In this document: positions 1 through 5,237 of the stretch, one piece after another
How positions within the stretch are numbered: the stretch's first letter is position 1
Layout: each line of letters starts with the position of its first letter
Assembly: GCA_001829395.1 (NCBI GenBank)
Contig: MIBD01000020.1
Location: 6,049-14,103 of the forward strand
Reading direction: 5' to 3'
Length of the DNA stretch: 8,055 nucleotides
From: Spirochaetes bacterium GWF1_49_6
GTDB lineage: Bacteria > Spirochaetota > Brevinematia > Brevinematales > GWF1-51-8
Program-made: the position numbers and the translations under genes
Notes under the pieces: generated by a model
Told to the model about the DNA's origin: nothing
The model's input: the letters and a program-made list of their open reading frames with translations, nothing else
Database searches by the model: none

Positions 1-740
1 AGAACCGTATTCAACTCTTTAAACTTCTCCGCTACCTTCGCGCATAAACTGCGTACCCCGAATATTTCAGTCGCATAATGACCCGCGAATATCACATGGA
101 TACCGCTTTCCCGCGCGGGGTAATAGAAGAGGCTTGCCGAACTGCCCTCGCCGGTAAGAAGCGCCTGCGCTCCGCCGTTCACCGCTTCGGCTGCCGCGCT
201 CGGGCGGAGACTTCCGGAGCACACCGCGATCCTGCGGATTTCCGCCGGCCCGTAATCCATCGAGACAGGCTGGGGGTTGATATTATCTTTGATGAGCCGC
301 ATAAAATCGCCGGCGGGTATGGGTTTGTGGAACTCGGCGAAATACCCGTATTCGGCGAAGGGTTCCTTCGGCGCCGCGCCGAGCGCGCGGATAATTCCGG
401 CGTTGTTCCCGAATTCCGGGTGCACATCGAGCGGGAGATGACGGACATAGAGATTGATTTGATGATCGAACAGAGCCTTCAGACGGCGGTAGTCGCTTCC
501 GGTGACTTTTTTCAGCCCGCCCCATATCAGCCCGTGATGGGTTACCAGAAACCGGCAGCCGCGTTCAGCGGCGGCCTCGAATACATCGAGCGACGAATCG
601 ACGCTGAATCCCACCGTGACGATCTCCTCCGCCCCCTCGACCTGAAGTCCGTTGGCGGTGGAGTCGTCCGCGAGCATTCCGTCGAAAAGCCCGTCGAGAT
701 AAGTAACCAGTTCGGTACGGGATACCGTCTTATTGGCCAT
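1..740 (-). CDS. Nif3/YbgI-family dinuclear metal-centre protein (3' end cut by window edge)
   Basis: Nif3-like (DUF34/NIF3, YbgI/YqfO) protein. The family forms toroidal hexamers with a two-metal site; its physiological reaction is not settled (GTP cyclohydrolase I type 2-like annotations are common but weakly supported). I read 246 codons on the minus strand from ATG at 740-738, without a stop before the edge. Family motifs seen: NGLQVEG (30-36), THHGLIW (67-73), HLPLDVH (101-107) followed by GNN, and GHYATE (220-225). These supply the expected metal ligands H68, H69, H101, D105, H221 and E225, with the H-x3-D and H-x3-E spacing of E. coli YbgI. Family members are about 250 residues, so only the short C-terminal tail is missing. 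The start lies inside the end of mltG (11-bp overlap) and has no clear Shine-Dalgarno, so translational coupling is inferred. It is the last visible gene of the mltG unit. Confidence 0.93.
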   Translation of the reverse strand, partial: MANKTVSRTELVTYLDGLFDGMLADDSTANGLQVEGAEEIVTVGFSVDSSLDVFEAAAERGCRFLVTHHGLIWGGLKKVTGSDYRRLKALFDHQINLYVRHLPLDVHPEFGNNAGIIRALGAAPKEPFAEYGYFAEFHKPIPAGDFMRLIKDNINPQPVSMDYGPAEIRRIAVCSGSLRPSAAAEAVNGGAQALLTGEGSSASLFYYPARESGIHVIFAGHYATEIFGVRSLCAKVAEKFKELNTV

Positions 741-1746
741 TCTGTTTATTCTTGACGTTCTGTTTGTACAAGCCGACCGCGGTGTTATGTTCCGCGGAGG
801 TCTTGGAGAAAATATGCCCGCCGTCGCCCTTCCCGCTTGCCACGAAAAAGAAGTAATCGACCTGCGCGGGGAATATCGCGGCGAGGATCGCCTGCTTACC
901 CACGCTGGAAATCGGACCGGGGGGCATCCCGTACTTCGCGTAGGTGTTATACGGCGAATCGAACTCATCGGTCAGGTGCCATTTCTTGATATTGCCGTCG
1001 TACTTGTTCTCGATCATGAGGCCGTAGATAATGGTCGGGTCGGCCTGGAGCATCCACCCGGCCTTGATACGGTTATAATAGACGCCGGATACGATCGGCA
1101 TCTCGTATTCTATCCCGGTTTCTTTCTGGATGATCGACGCCATAGTCAGTACTTGGTGCAGGTTCAGGCCGCGTTCGGTAATCTTCTTCTTCATCTCGGC
1201 GTTGACCACTTCGTCGAAACGGTGAAGCATCATCTCGGCAATTTTTGAGACATCTGTTTTATAGGGGATGAAGTAGGTGTCGGGGAAAAGGTATCCCTCG
1301 AGGGACTGCCCGGCGGGGATACCATAACGCGCGAGATACTCGGGCTTACGTACCTCCATGAGGAAATCATTATAGTCCGCCAGCCCGGAGTTGGAAAGCG
1401 CCAGCGCGATCTCGAAAATATTATATCCTTCGGGGATAGTCAGCTTGACGGAGTGCGTTTTGCCGGAGGACATCTTATCGATAATTTCGCTATATGCCTC
1501 TTCGGGCAGAATTTCATAGACGCCGGTCTGGATCTTTTTATCTTTACCCATCAGCTTCGCGAGTATCTTGAAGCGGTTGGGGTTGTCGATAACATTTTTA
1601 TCCTTCAGCTTTTCCACTACCGACGAAAGGGAATCCCCCTTTTCTACCTCGAACAATAACGTTTTTTGGTTGACGGTGTTTTCCCTGCCGCATGCCGAGA
1701 AAACTAGTGCTAATCCAATAATAAATATCAGTGCGCCGTATTTCAT
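730..1746 (-). CDS. mltG: Endolytic murein transglycosylase MltG (YceG family), predicted lipoprotein
   Basis: MltG cleaves nascent peptidoglycan glycan strands outside the cytoplasmic membrane, leaving 1,6-anhydro ends and so setting strand length. The protein has 338 residues, within the family range. A short hydrophobic leader (residues 4-18) ends in the lipobox-like FSAC with C19 as likely lipidated cysteine. A LysM-like segment follows (about 30-80, EVEKGDSL and GVYEI), then the YceG catalytic domain. Visible motifs are LTIPEGYN (102-109), EGYLFPDTY (150-158), ASIIQKETG with the catalytic glutamate E209, YYNRI (223-227), LQADPTIIYGL (233-243) and GMPPGPISS (273-281). A C-terminal FVASGKGDGGHIFS is also present. 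All core residues look intact. ATG is preceded by AGGAG (1752-1756) at 5 nt and by its own promoter. It overlaps the Nif3-like gene by 11 bp. Oddity: most MltG proteins are anchored by an uncleaved N-terminal transmembrane helix; here a lipid anchor is predicted. Confidence 0.96.
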   Translation of the reverse strand: MKYGALIFIIGLALVFSACGRENTVNQKTLLFEVEKGDSLSSVVEKLKDKNVIDNPNRFKILAKLMGKDKKIQTGVYEILPEEAYSEIIDKMSSGKTHSVKLTIPEGYNIFEIALALSNSGLADYNDFLMEVRKPEYLARYGIPAGQSLEGYLFPDTYFIPYKTDVSKIAEMMLHRFDEVVNAEMKKKITERGLNLHQVLTMASIIQKETGIEYEMPIVSGVYYNRIKAGWMLQADPTIIYGLMIENKYDGNIKKWHLTDEFDSPYNTYAKYGMPPGPISSVGKQAILAAIFPAQVDYFFFVASGKGDGGHIFSKTSAEHNTAVGLYKQNVKNKQNGQ

Positions 1747-1751
1747 ATTTG

Positions 1752-1756
1752 CTCCT
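1752..1756 (-). promoter_or_regulatory. Ribosome binding site of mltG
   Basis: AGGAG on the minus strand, 5 nt before the ATG at 1746-1744. It supports the chosen mltG start, which also places the hydrophobic leader and lipobox at the protein's N-terminus. Confidence 0.75.
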
Positions 1757-1779
1757 GTTGTCGTAAAAAATCTTGAAAT

Positions 1780-1808
1780 ATTATAAGCAAATCCGCAATA
1801 AAACTCAA
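1780..1808 (-). promoter_or_regulatory. Putative sigma70-type promoter of mltG-nif3-like unit
   Basis: On the minus strand a -35 TTGAGT (1803-1808, 4 of 6 consensus) is separated by exactly 17 bp from a perfect -10 TATAAT (1780-1785). Transcription would start near 1773, giving a leader of about 27 nt before the ATG at 1746. This makes mltG and the Nif3-like gene a transcription unit that need not depend on gltX-yibE/F. Inferred from sequence only. Confidence 0.7.
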
Positions 1809-1855
1809 GGAGACGAATAAGTCTTTACAGGTGTGATCTTGCGTGAGAGATTGAA

Positions 1856-1870
1856 TAGAAGTCACTTCTA
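1856..1870. repeat. Perfect 6+6 bp palindrome with 3-nt spacer
   Basis: TAGAAG, TCA, CTTCTA. The arms are exact reverse complements. The right part of this palindrome also forms GTCACTT (1861-1867), which is the reverse complement of AAGTGAC at 1886-1892, so two alternative pairings are possible. It lies about 50 bp upstream of the mltG -35 box. A protein-binding site or a transcript hairpin is possible; the function is unknown. Confidence 0.45.
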
Positions 1871-1899
1871 AATACTCAGTTTTGTAAGTGACCAATGGT

Positions 1900-1918
1900 G
1901 TATAATTATCAATTATAC
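1900..1918. repeat. Perfect 8+8 bp AT-rich palindrome with 3-nt spacer
   Basis: GTATAATT, ATC, AATTATAC. Each arm contains TATAAT, so both strands carry a perfect -10-like hexamer, but neither has a good -35 box at 16-18 bp. It is too AT-rich and lacks a T-run to be a standard terminator. It could be an operator, a weak bidirectional promoter element or chance in an AT-rich spacer. Confidence 0.45.
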
Positions 1919-1981
1919 CTTGATTTGTTAGAATAAACAGGATTAATGAAGCTGCCCTTGATTCATACGGAACGAACGGTG

Positions 1982-3466
1982 TTATTTTTCCGTCTGTTTC
2001 ACTTGATGGGGCAGGAACGATGCGAGGAAAGATGTCGCCGGAATTGTCACGAGCATTCCGATCGATCCCACGAGACTGCGGAGAATTTCCTCGGAGATAA
2101 TTTCCAGGTTTAATATATTTAAAAGCGGCGTAGCGGAGGTGTATTGCAGGTAAATCAGGATAATAAACGGCAGCGCGGCTCCGGTATATGCCAGAATCAG
2201 GGTGTTCACCATCGTACCGAGCAAATCTTTCCCCACGTTGAGAGATGAAACAAAAAGCTGTGTCGGGGTGTAATTCGGGTTCGCCTTCCTCAGTTCCTCG
2301 ACTGTAGAAGCCATGGATATCGCGACATCCATCATCGCACCGATTGCGCCTATCAATATACCGGAGAACAGGATTCCCCGGACATTAAACGTCGAATTTG
2401 TATAGGCGAGAGTTTTTAGGTCGTTGTTCATAATCCCCGTGATACCCATCATTTCTCCAAAGATGAATACTAGGAGCGCCGAGATGATGAATCCCAGCGA
2501 AAGACCTATCGTGGCGCTCAGGGATTTAAACGTGAACCCGCTGATAATCAGGAAAGTCGCGACTGAGGCCAGTATGGCGACGACGACCGCCATGAATAAC
2601 GGGGACGCCCCGTTGATGATGGCGGGGATGAAGAGTACGAATATCAGGAGTATCGTGATGAAAAGCGCCGCGAGGGATAAAACACCCTTCAGCCGTCCGA
2701 GCGCGATGACTCCGCCGATAAAGAGAACGAGAAGAAGTATGATGGGCAGGGAACGGTTGATCCCGTAGATTGCCGGGTCCTTGGGCGACCCGTCGTTCCC
2801 GATAATATAGCCGACGAATATACTATCGCCGACTTTATAAATCGGACGTAGAATATCGTCTTTAAACAGGAGATGACTGATTTTAATAATGCTGTCTTTA
2901 AACCTTCCGTCCTGCATTTTTACGCTGTAGTGAAAGCCGTCGTAGGCTCCCACTTTCGTGTGTACCTGTATCTCGGCGGAGGAAAACGGTACGGCTTCGA
3001 TGATGACGCCCGACGATTGTTCCATCTTACCGCGTGCTTCCTGGATTGAAATAAGTTCATCGTCCAGTTTATGCTCGTCATCCGCTTCTTCTTCGACACT
3101 CAGTCCCAGTATGAACGATTCTTTAATATTTTTCTCGGAATCCATGTACATACCGATGTCTATCTTATCGCCCGGTTTCCATTCTATTTTCGTGCTCTCG
3201 ACATAAGGGTCGTCCTCGAAAATATTATGCTGGACGACAATGGTTTTACCCTTCAATATCCCGCTTTCCATCTTCGCGGTAATTGCCGCGCCGCCGATGA
3301 TGCCTTTATCCGCCATCGATTTTATCTGCGCTTCGGAGTACGGGGCTATCTTGGTAATAGTCGCGGGATATTGGTACATTTTAACGCCGACGACATCGTC
3401 GGAATATAATAAACGGGCGGGAATAACTAAAAGCGCCAGTAACAGCGGAATACGAATTATTTTCAA
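1982..3466 (-). CDS. YibE/F-family multi-pass membrane protein with tandem N-terminal extracytoplasmic domains
   Basis: The 494-residue protein belongs to the YibE/F family (Pfam YibE_F), whose transport or other role is not established. Order: N-terminal hydrophobic signal (about 4-22), a soluble extracytoplasmic region (about 24-236), then about seven hydrophobic helices. These lie near 238-256, 260-280, 286-308, 314-336, 363-383, 421-441 and 463-486. The family hallmark GAIGAMMDVAISMAS (373-387) followed by EEL and NPNYT is clear, as is GKDLLGTMVNTLILAYTG (412-429). The soluble region contains two related modules (about 34-107 and 153-221; see findings). The start is TTG at 3466-3464, preceded by GGGGG (3474-3478) at 7 nt; no in-frame ATG or GTG lies between it and the gltX stop. 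It is 26 bp downstream of gltX, so probably co-transcribed, though I know of no functional link with aminoacylation. Confidence 0.9.
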   Translation of the reverse strand: MKIIRIPLLLALLVIPARLLYSDDVVGVKMYQYPATITKIAPYSEAQIKSMADKGIIGGAAITAKMESGILKGKTIVVQHNIFEDDPYVESTKIEWKPGDKIDIGMYMDSEKNIKESFILGLSVEEEADDEHKLDDELISIQEARGKMEQSSGVIIEAVPFSSAEIQVHTKVGAYDGFHYSVKMQDGRFKDSIIKISHLLFKDDILRPIYKVGDSIFVGYIIGNDGSPKDPAIYGINRSLPIILLLVLFIGGVIALGRLKGVLSLAALFITILLIFVLFIPAIINGASPLFMAVVVAILASVATFLIISGFTFKSLSATIGLSLGFIISALLVFIFGEMMGITGIMNNDLKTLAYTNSTFNVRGILFSGILIGAIGAMMDVAISMASTVEELRKANPNYTPTQLFVSSLNVGKDLLGTMVNTLILAYTGAALPFIILIYLQYTSATPLLNILNLEIISEEILRSLVGSIGMLVTIPATSFLASFLPHQVKQTEK

Positions 3467-3473
3467 AATATTT

Positions 3474-3478
3474 CCCCC
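3474..3478 (-). promoter_or_regulatory. Ribosome binding site selecting a TTG start for the YibE/F-family gene
   Basis: GGGGG (GGGGGA with the next base) on the minus strand lies 7 nt before TTG at 3466-3464. The encoded N-terminus is a charged stretch followed by a hydrophobic leader, as expected for an exported N-terminus. Upstream in-frame codons back to the gltX stop contain no ATG or GTG, so the unusual start is well supported. Confidence 0.65.
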
Positions 3479-3492
3479 AAAGGTATGAACAA

Positions 3493-4881
3493 TTAAACTA
3501 AACGGGCTTTAAGTTCCCGGCCGAGCAGTTTGATGACCGAGATGATATCCGGGGAGACCGTCTTACCGGTCAGACGGATGCGCAGGGTCTGTACGAGCTT
3601 ACCGAACTTGACGCCGGTCGTTTCCGATACCGCGCGGAGTTTTTCTTCGAGTCCGTCGAGGGCGCTGTAATCCGGCAGCGCGCGGATAATATCCGCCGCC
3701 TGGGTATATGCATCCCTGACGCCGGGTTCAGCTTCCAGTTCCGAGAGCTTGGCCTGCGCATCGGGGGCGATCGAGTACTCGCTCGTCGCGAACGCCGCCA
3801 TCTCGTTGTACAGGTCTTCGAGCGTGTTGTTCCGTTCGCGCAGGATTTCCATCGCCCTAACGAGCCATTCGGCGTCGTTCATCCTTTCCACAGGCGATAA
3901 TTTCGCTTCGGCCATAAATTCCCCGAAGTGCCTGATTAATGCAGGAATATCTATCGTCTTGATATGGCGGGCGTTCACCCATATCATCTTGTCCTCGTCG
4001 TAAACCGCGTTGGACTTATTGAGCTTCTCGAGCGAAAAATATTCGATCAACTGAGGGACTGTGAATATCTCGTCGTCCCCGTGAGACCATCCCAGACGCG
4101 CGATATAGTTGAGGAGCGCCTCGGGAAGGATTCCCTTCCTTCTATAATAATCGACATTTGTCGAACCTTTCCGTTTGGATAACGGGGTATGGTCTTTATC
4201 GAACACCAGCGGCAGGTGCGCCCATTCCGGCACGGGAAAGCCGAGGTATTCGTACAGGATGATTTGTTTCGCGGTATTGGTGATATGGTCCTCGCCGCGT
4301 ATAATGTGGGAAATTTTCATCAGGCTGTCGTCGATAACAACGGCGAAGTTATAGGTCGGGGAACCGTCGCTCTTCCATAGCACGAAATCGTCCAGTTCCT
4401 TGGTGTTGACCCGGATGCGGTTACGCACCGTATCGCGGAAGATGATGTCGCGGTCCTCGCCGAGGTCGACGCGGACGATATGCGGCCCGTCGGGCACGGT
4501 CATATTACCGCGGCAGTGACCGTCGTACTTGGTTATCTCGTCGGTAATCCCGCGCTGTTTGTTCCGTTCGATCAGGTCGTCGCGGGTGCAGGTGCAGTAG
4601 TAGGCATGGCCTGTCTCGAGCAGTTTATCGCAATGCGCGCGGTAGATGTCGAAACGGTCGCTCTGTTTATAGAATTCGTTATGATCCATCCCCATCCATT
4701 TCATATCCGCGAGTATGGAATCGGTGTATTGATTTTCGGAGCGGTTCAGGTCGGTGTCCTCGATACGCAGGACAAATTCTCCCCCGGTGTGACGGGCATA
4801 GAGCCAGTTGAACACCGCGGTACGTGCGCTGCCAAGATGAAGCTGTCCTGTGGGAGACGGGGCGAAACGGACGCGTGCCAT
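3493..4881 (-). CDS. gltX: Glutamyl-tRNA synthetase (class I)
   Basis: GltX charges tRNA(Glu) with glutamate in the cytoplasm (ATP-dependent); in many bacteria it also charges tRNA(Gln) for later amidation, which cannot be decided here. 462 residues, typical of bacterial GluRS. The Rossmann catalytic domain starts with RFAPSPTGQLHLGSA, where HLGS (15-18) is the HIGH-type motif. LRIEDTDLNRS (38-48) binds substrate, HIIRGEDHITNT (192-203) is conserved, and LSKRKGS (234-240) is the KMSKS-type loop. The C-terminal helical anticodon-binding domain ends with FGKLVQTLRIRLTG (426-439) and a final LGREL. A zinc-type C96-x-C98...C123 set is present. The start is ATG at 4881-4879, after AGGAGGG (4885-4891); it places MARVRFAPSP at the N-terminus as in the family. 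An upstream in-frame ATG at 4914 overlaps the -10 region and is rejected. First gene of the leftward unit. Confidence 0.98.
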   Translation of the reverse strand: MARVRFAPSPTGQLHLGSARTAVFNWLYARHTGGEFVLRIEDTDLNRSENQYTDSILADMKWMGMDHNEFYKQSDRFDIYRAHCDKLLETGHAYYCTCTRDDLIERNKQRGITDEITKYDGHCRGNMTVPDGPHIVRVDLGEDRDIIFRDTVRNRIRVNTKELDDFVLWKSDGSPTYNFAVVIDDSLMKISHIIRGEDHITNTAKQIILYEYLGFPVPEWAHLPLVFDKDHTPLSKRKGSTNVDYYRRKGILPEALLNYIARLGWSHGDDEIFTVPQLIEYFSLEKLNKSNAVYDEDKMIWVNARHIKTIDIPALIRHFGEFMAEAKLSPVERMNDAEWLVRAMEILRERNNTLEDLYNEMAAFATSEYSIAPDAQAKLSELEAEPGVRDAYTQAADIIRALPDYSALDGLEEKLRAVSETTGVKFGKLVQTLRIRLTGKTVSPDIISVIKLLGRELKARLV

Positions 4882-4884
4882 AAT

Positions 4885-4891
4885 CCCTCCT
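4885..4891 (-). promoter_or_regulatory. Ribosome binding site of gltX
   Basis: AGGAGGG on the minus strand, preceded by an A-run, sits 3-4 nt before ATG at 4881. The spacing is somewhat short but the match is strong. It decides the start in favour of 4881 over the upstream in-frame ATG at 4914, which would add 11 residues not seen in GluRS proteins. Confidence 0.8.
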
Positions 4892-4902
4892 TTTTTGCGA
4901 AT

Positions 4903-4931
4903 ATTATACACCATTCTTCCGATTAAGTAAA
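4903..4931 (-). promoter_or_regulatory. Putative sigma70-type promoter of gltX
   Basis: On the minus strand -35 TTTACT (4926-4931, 4 of 6) and a perfect -10 TATAAT (4903-4908) are separated by 17 bp. The start of transcription would be near 4896, giving a leader of about 15 nt. That leaves no room for a T-box or other leader control. The -35 box overlaps the inverted repeat at 4928-4950. Confidence 0.7.
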
Positions 4932-4950
4932 GGTCACGCAGTGACCTTTA
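4928..4950. repeat. Perfect 10+10 bp inverted repeat overlapping the gltX -35 box
   Basis: TAAAGGTCAC, GCA, GTGACCTTTA, with exact complementary arms. Its centre lies about 43 bp upstream of the inferred gltX transcription start and it covers part of the -35 hexamer. That geometry suits a dimeric regulator. There is no T-run on either side, and it lies upstream of both divergent genes, so it is not an ordinary terminator. The cognate protein is unknown. Confidence 0.6.
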
Positions 4951-5182
4951 ACCCGATGCTGATTAAGGTACAGGGTTCGGCAGACAGCCCGTTTACCCAT
5001 GACGGGATAGCGATAAATATTGTAAGGGCGGTTCTAAAAACTCATAACATTTATAACAAATGATGTAATAAATCCTTAATAAATATACGCCCAATGGGCA
5101 CTACCTTGTCGTCGGGATACGGCGGTTATTAGAAGTGCCCGTAAACTGCGGATAAAATAATGCATGAAAACCCCTGAAAATT

Positions 5183-5211
5183 TTGTCATTTTAGTCCTTA
5201 TTGATTACAAT
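5183..5211 (+). promoter_or_regulatory. Putative sigma70-type promoter of the 716-residue gene
   Basis: -35 TTGTCA (5183-5188, 5 of 6) and -10 TACAAT (5206-5211, 5 of 6) are separated by exactly 17 bp. Transcription would start near 5218, about 20 nt before the ATG at 5238. It is the best-matching promoter of the window and would drive both rightward genes. Confidence 0.72.
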
Positions 5212-5237
5212 AATATAGAAATATCTGGTGGGTGGTA

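Larger units (their letters stand above)
1747..1981. other. 235-bp AT-rich spacer between yibE/F-like gene and mltG
   Basis: Both flanking genes run leftward, so this spacer holds the 3' end of the gltX-yibE/F unit and the promoter of mltG. I see the mltG promoter (1780-1808) and two short-loop palindromes (1856-1870, 1900-1918). A 7-bp inverted pair GTCACTT (1861-1867) and AAGTGAC (1886-1892) interleaves with the first palindrome. I find no open reading frame with a ribosome binding site. I find no GC-rich hairpin with a T-run downstream of the yibE/F stop, so termination there is unclear. Confidence 0.6.
4882..5237. other. 356-bp divergent intergenic region between gltX and the 716-residue gene
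   Basis: AT-rich and without a credible gene. It holds the gltX promoter (4903-4931), the 10+10 bp inverted repeat (4928-4950) and the rightward promoter (5183-5211). Smaller structures: CCCGT/ACGGG (4988-4992, 5002-5006), an 8-bp direct repeat TAATAAAT at 5066-5073 and 5077-5084 with 11-bp period, and GGGCACT/AGTGCCC (5096-5102, 5134-5140). A 35-codon frame at 4956-5063 has no ribosome binding site. Confidence 0.6.

Noticed and set aside
78..755. 225-codon plus-strand open frame opposite the Nif3-like gene
   Set aside because: It is the antisense shadow of a GC-rich minus-strand gene whose protein has intact Nif3 motifs. The plus-strand product shows no recognisable family and no good ribosome binding site.
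733..1248. 171-codon plus-strand open frame opposite mltG
   Set aside because: It lies wholly antisense to mltG, which has all its catalytic motifs. The translated plus-strand sequence resembles no known family.
1900..1981. Rho-independent terminator after the YibE/F-family gene
   Set aside because: The only strong hairpin (1900-1918) is AT-rich and has no following T-run on the minus strand. The weak ATGAA/TTCAT pairing near 1947-1967 is also unsupported.
4882..4902. T-box or other leader riboswitch before gltX
   Set aside because: The inferred leader is only about 15 nt, and no T-box sequence or specifier-type stem is visible.
4882..4914. Upstream in-frame ATG of gltX at 4914 adding 11 residues
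   Set aside because: It overlaps the inferred -10 box and lies upstream of the inferred transcription start. The ATG at 4881 has a strong Shine-Dalgarno and gives the family-typical N-terminus.
4480..4926. 148-codon plus-strand open frame opposite the start of gltX
   Set aside because: It is antisense to the conserved catalytic domain of gltX and extends across the gltX promoter, with no independent support.
4956..5063. 35-codon open frame in the divergent intergenic region
   Set aside because: It has no Shine-Dalgarno sequence or promoter, no recognisable product, and its length is unremarkable by chance.
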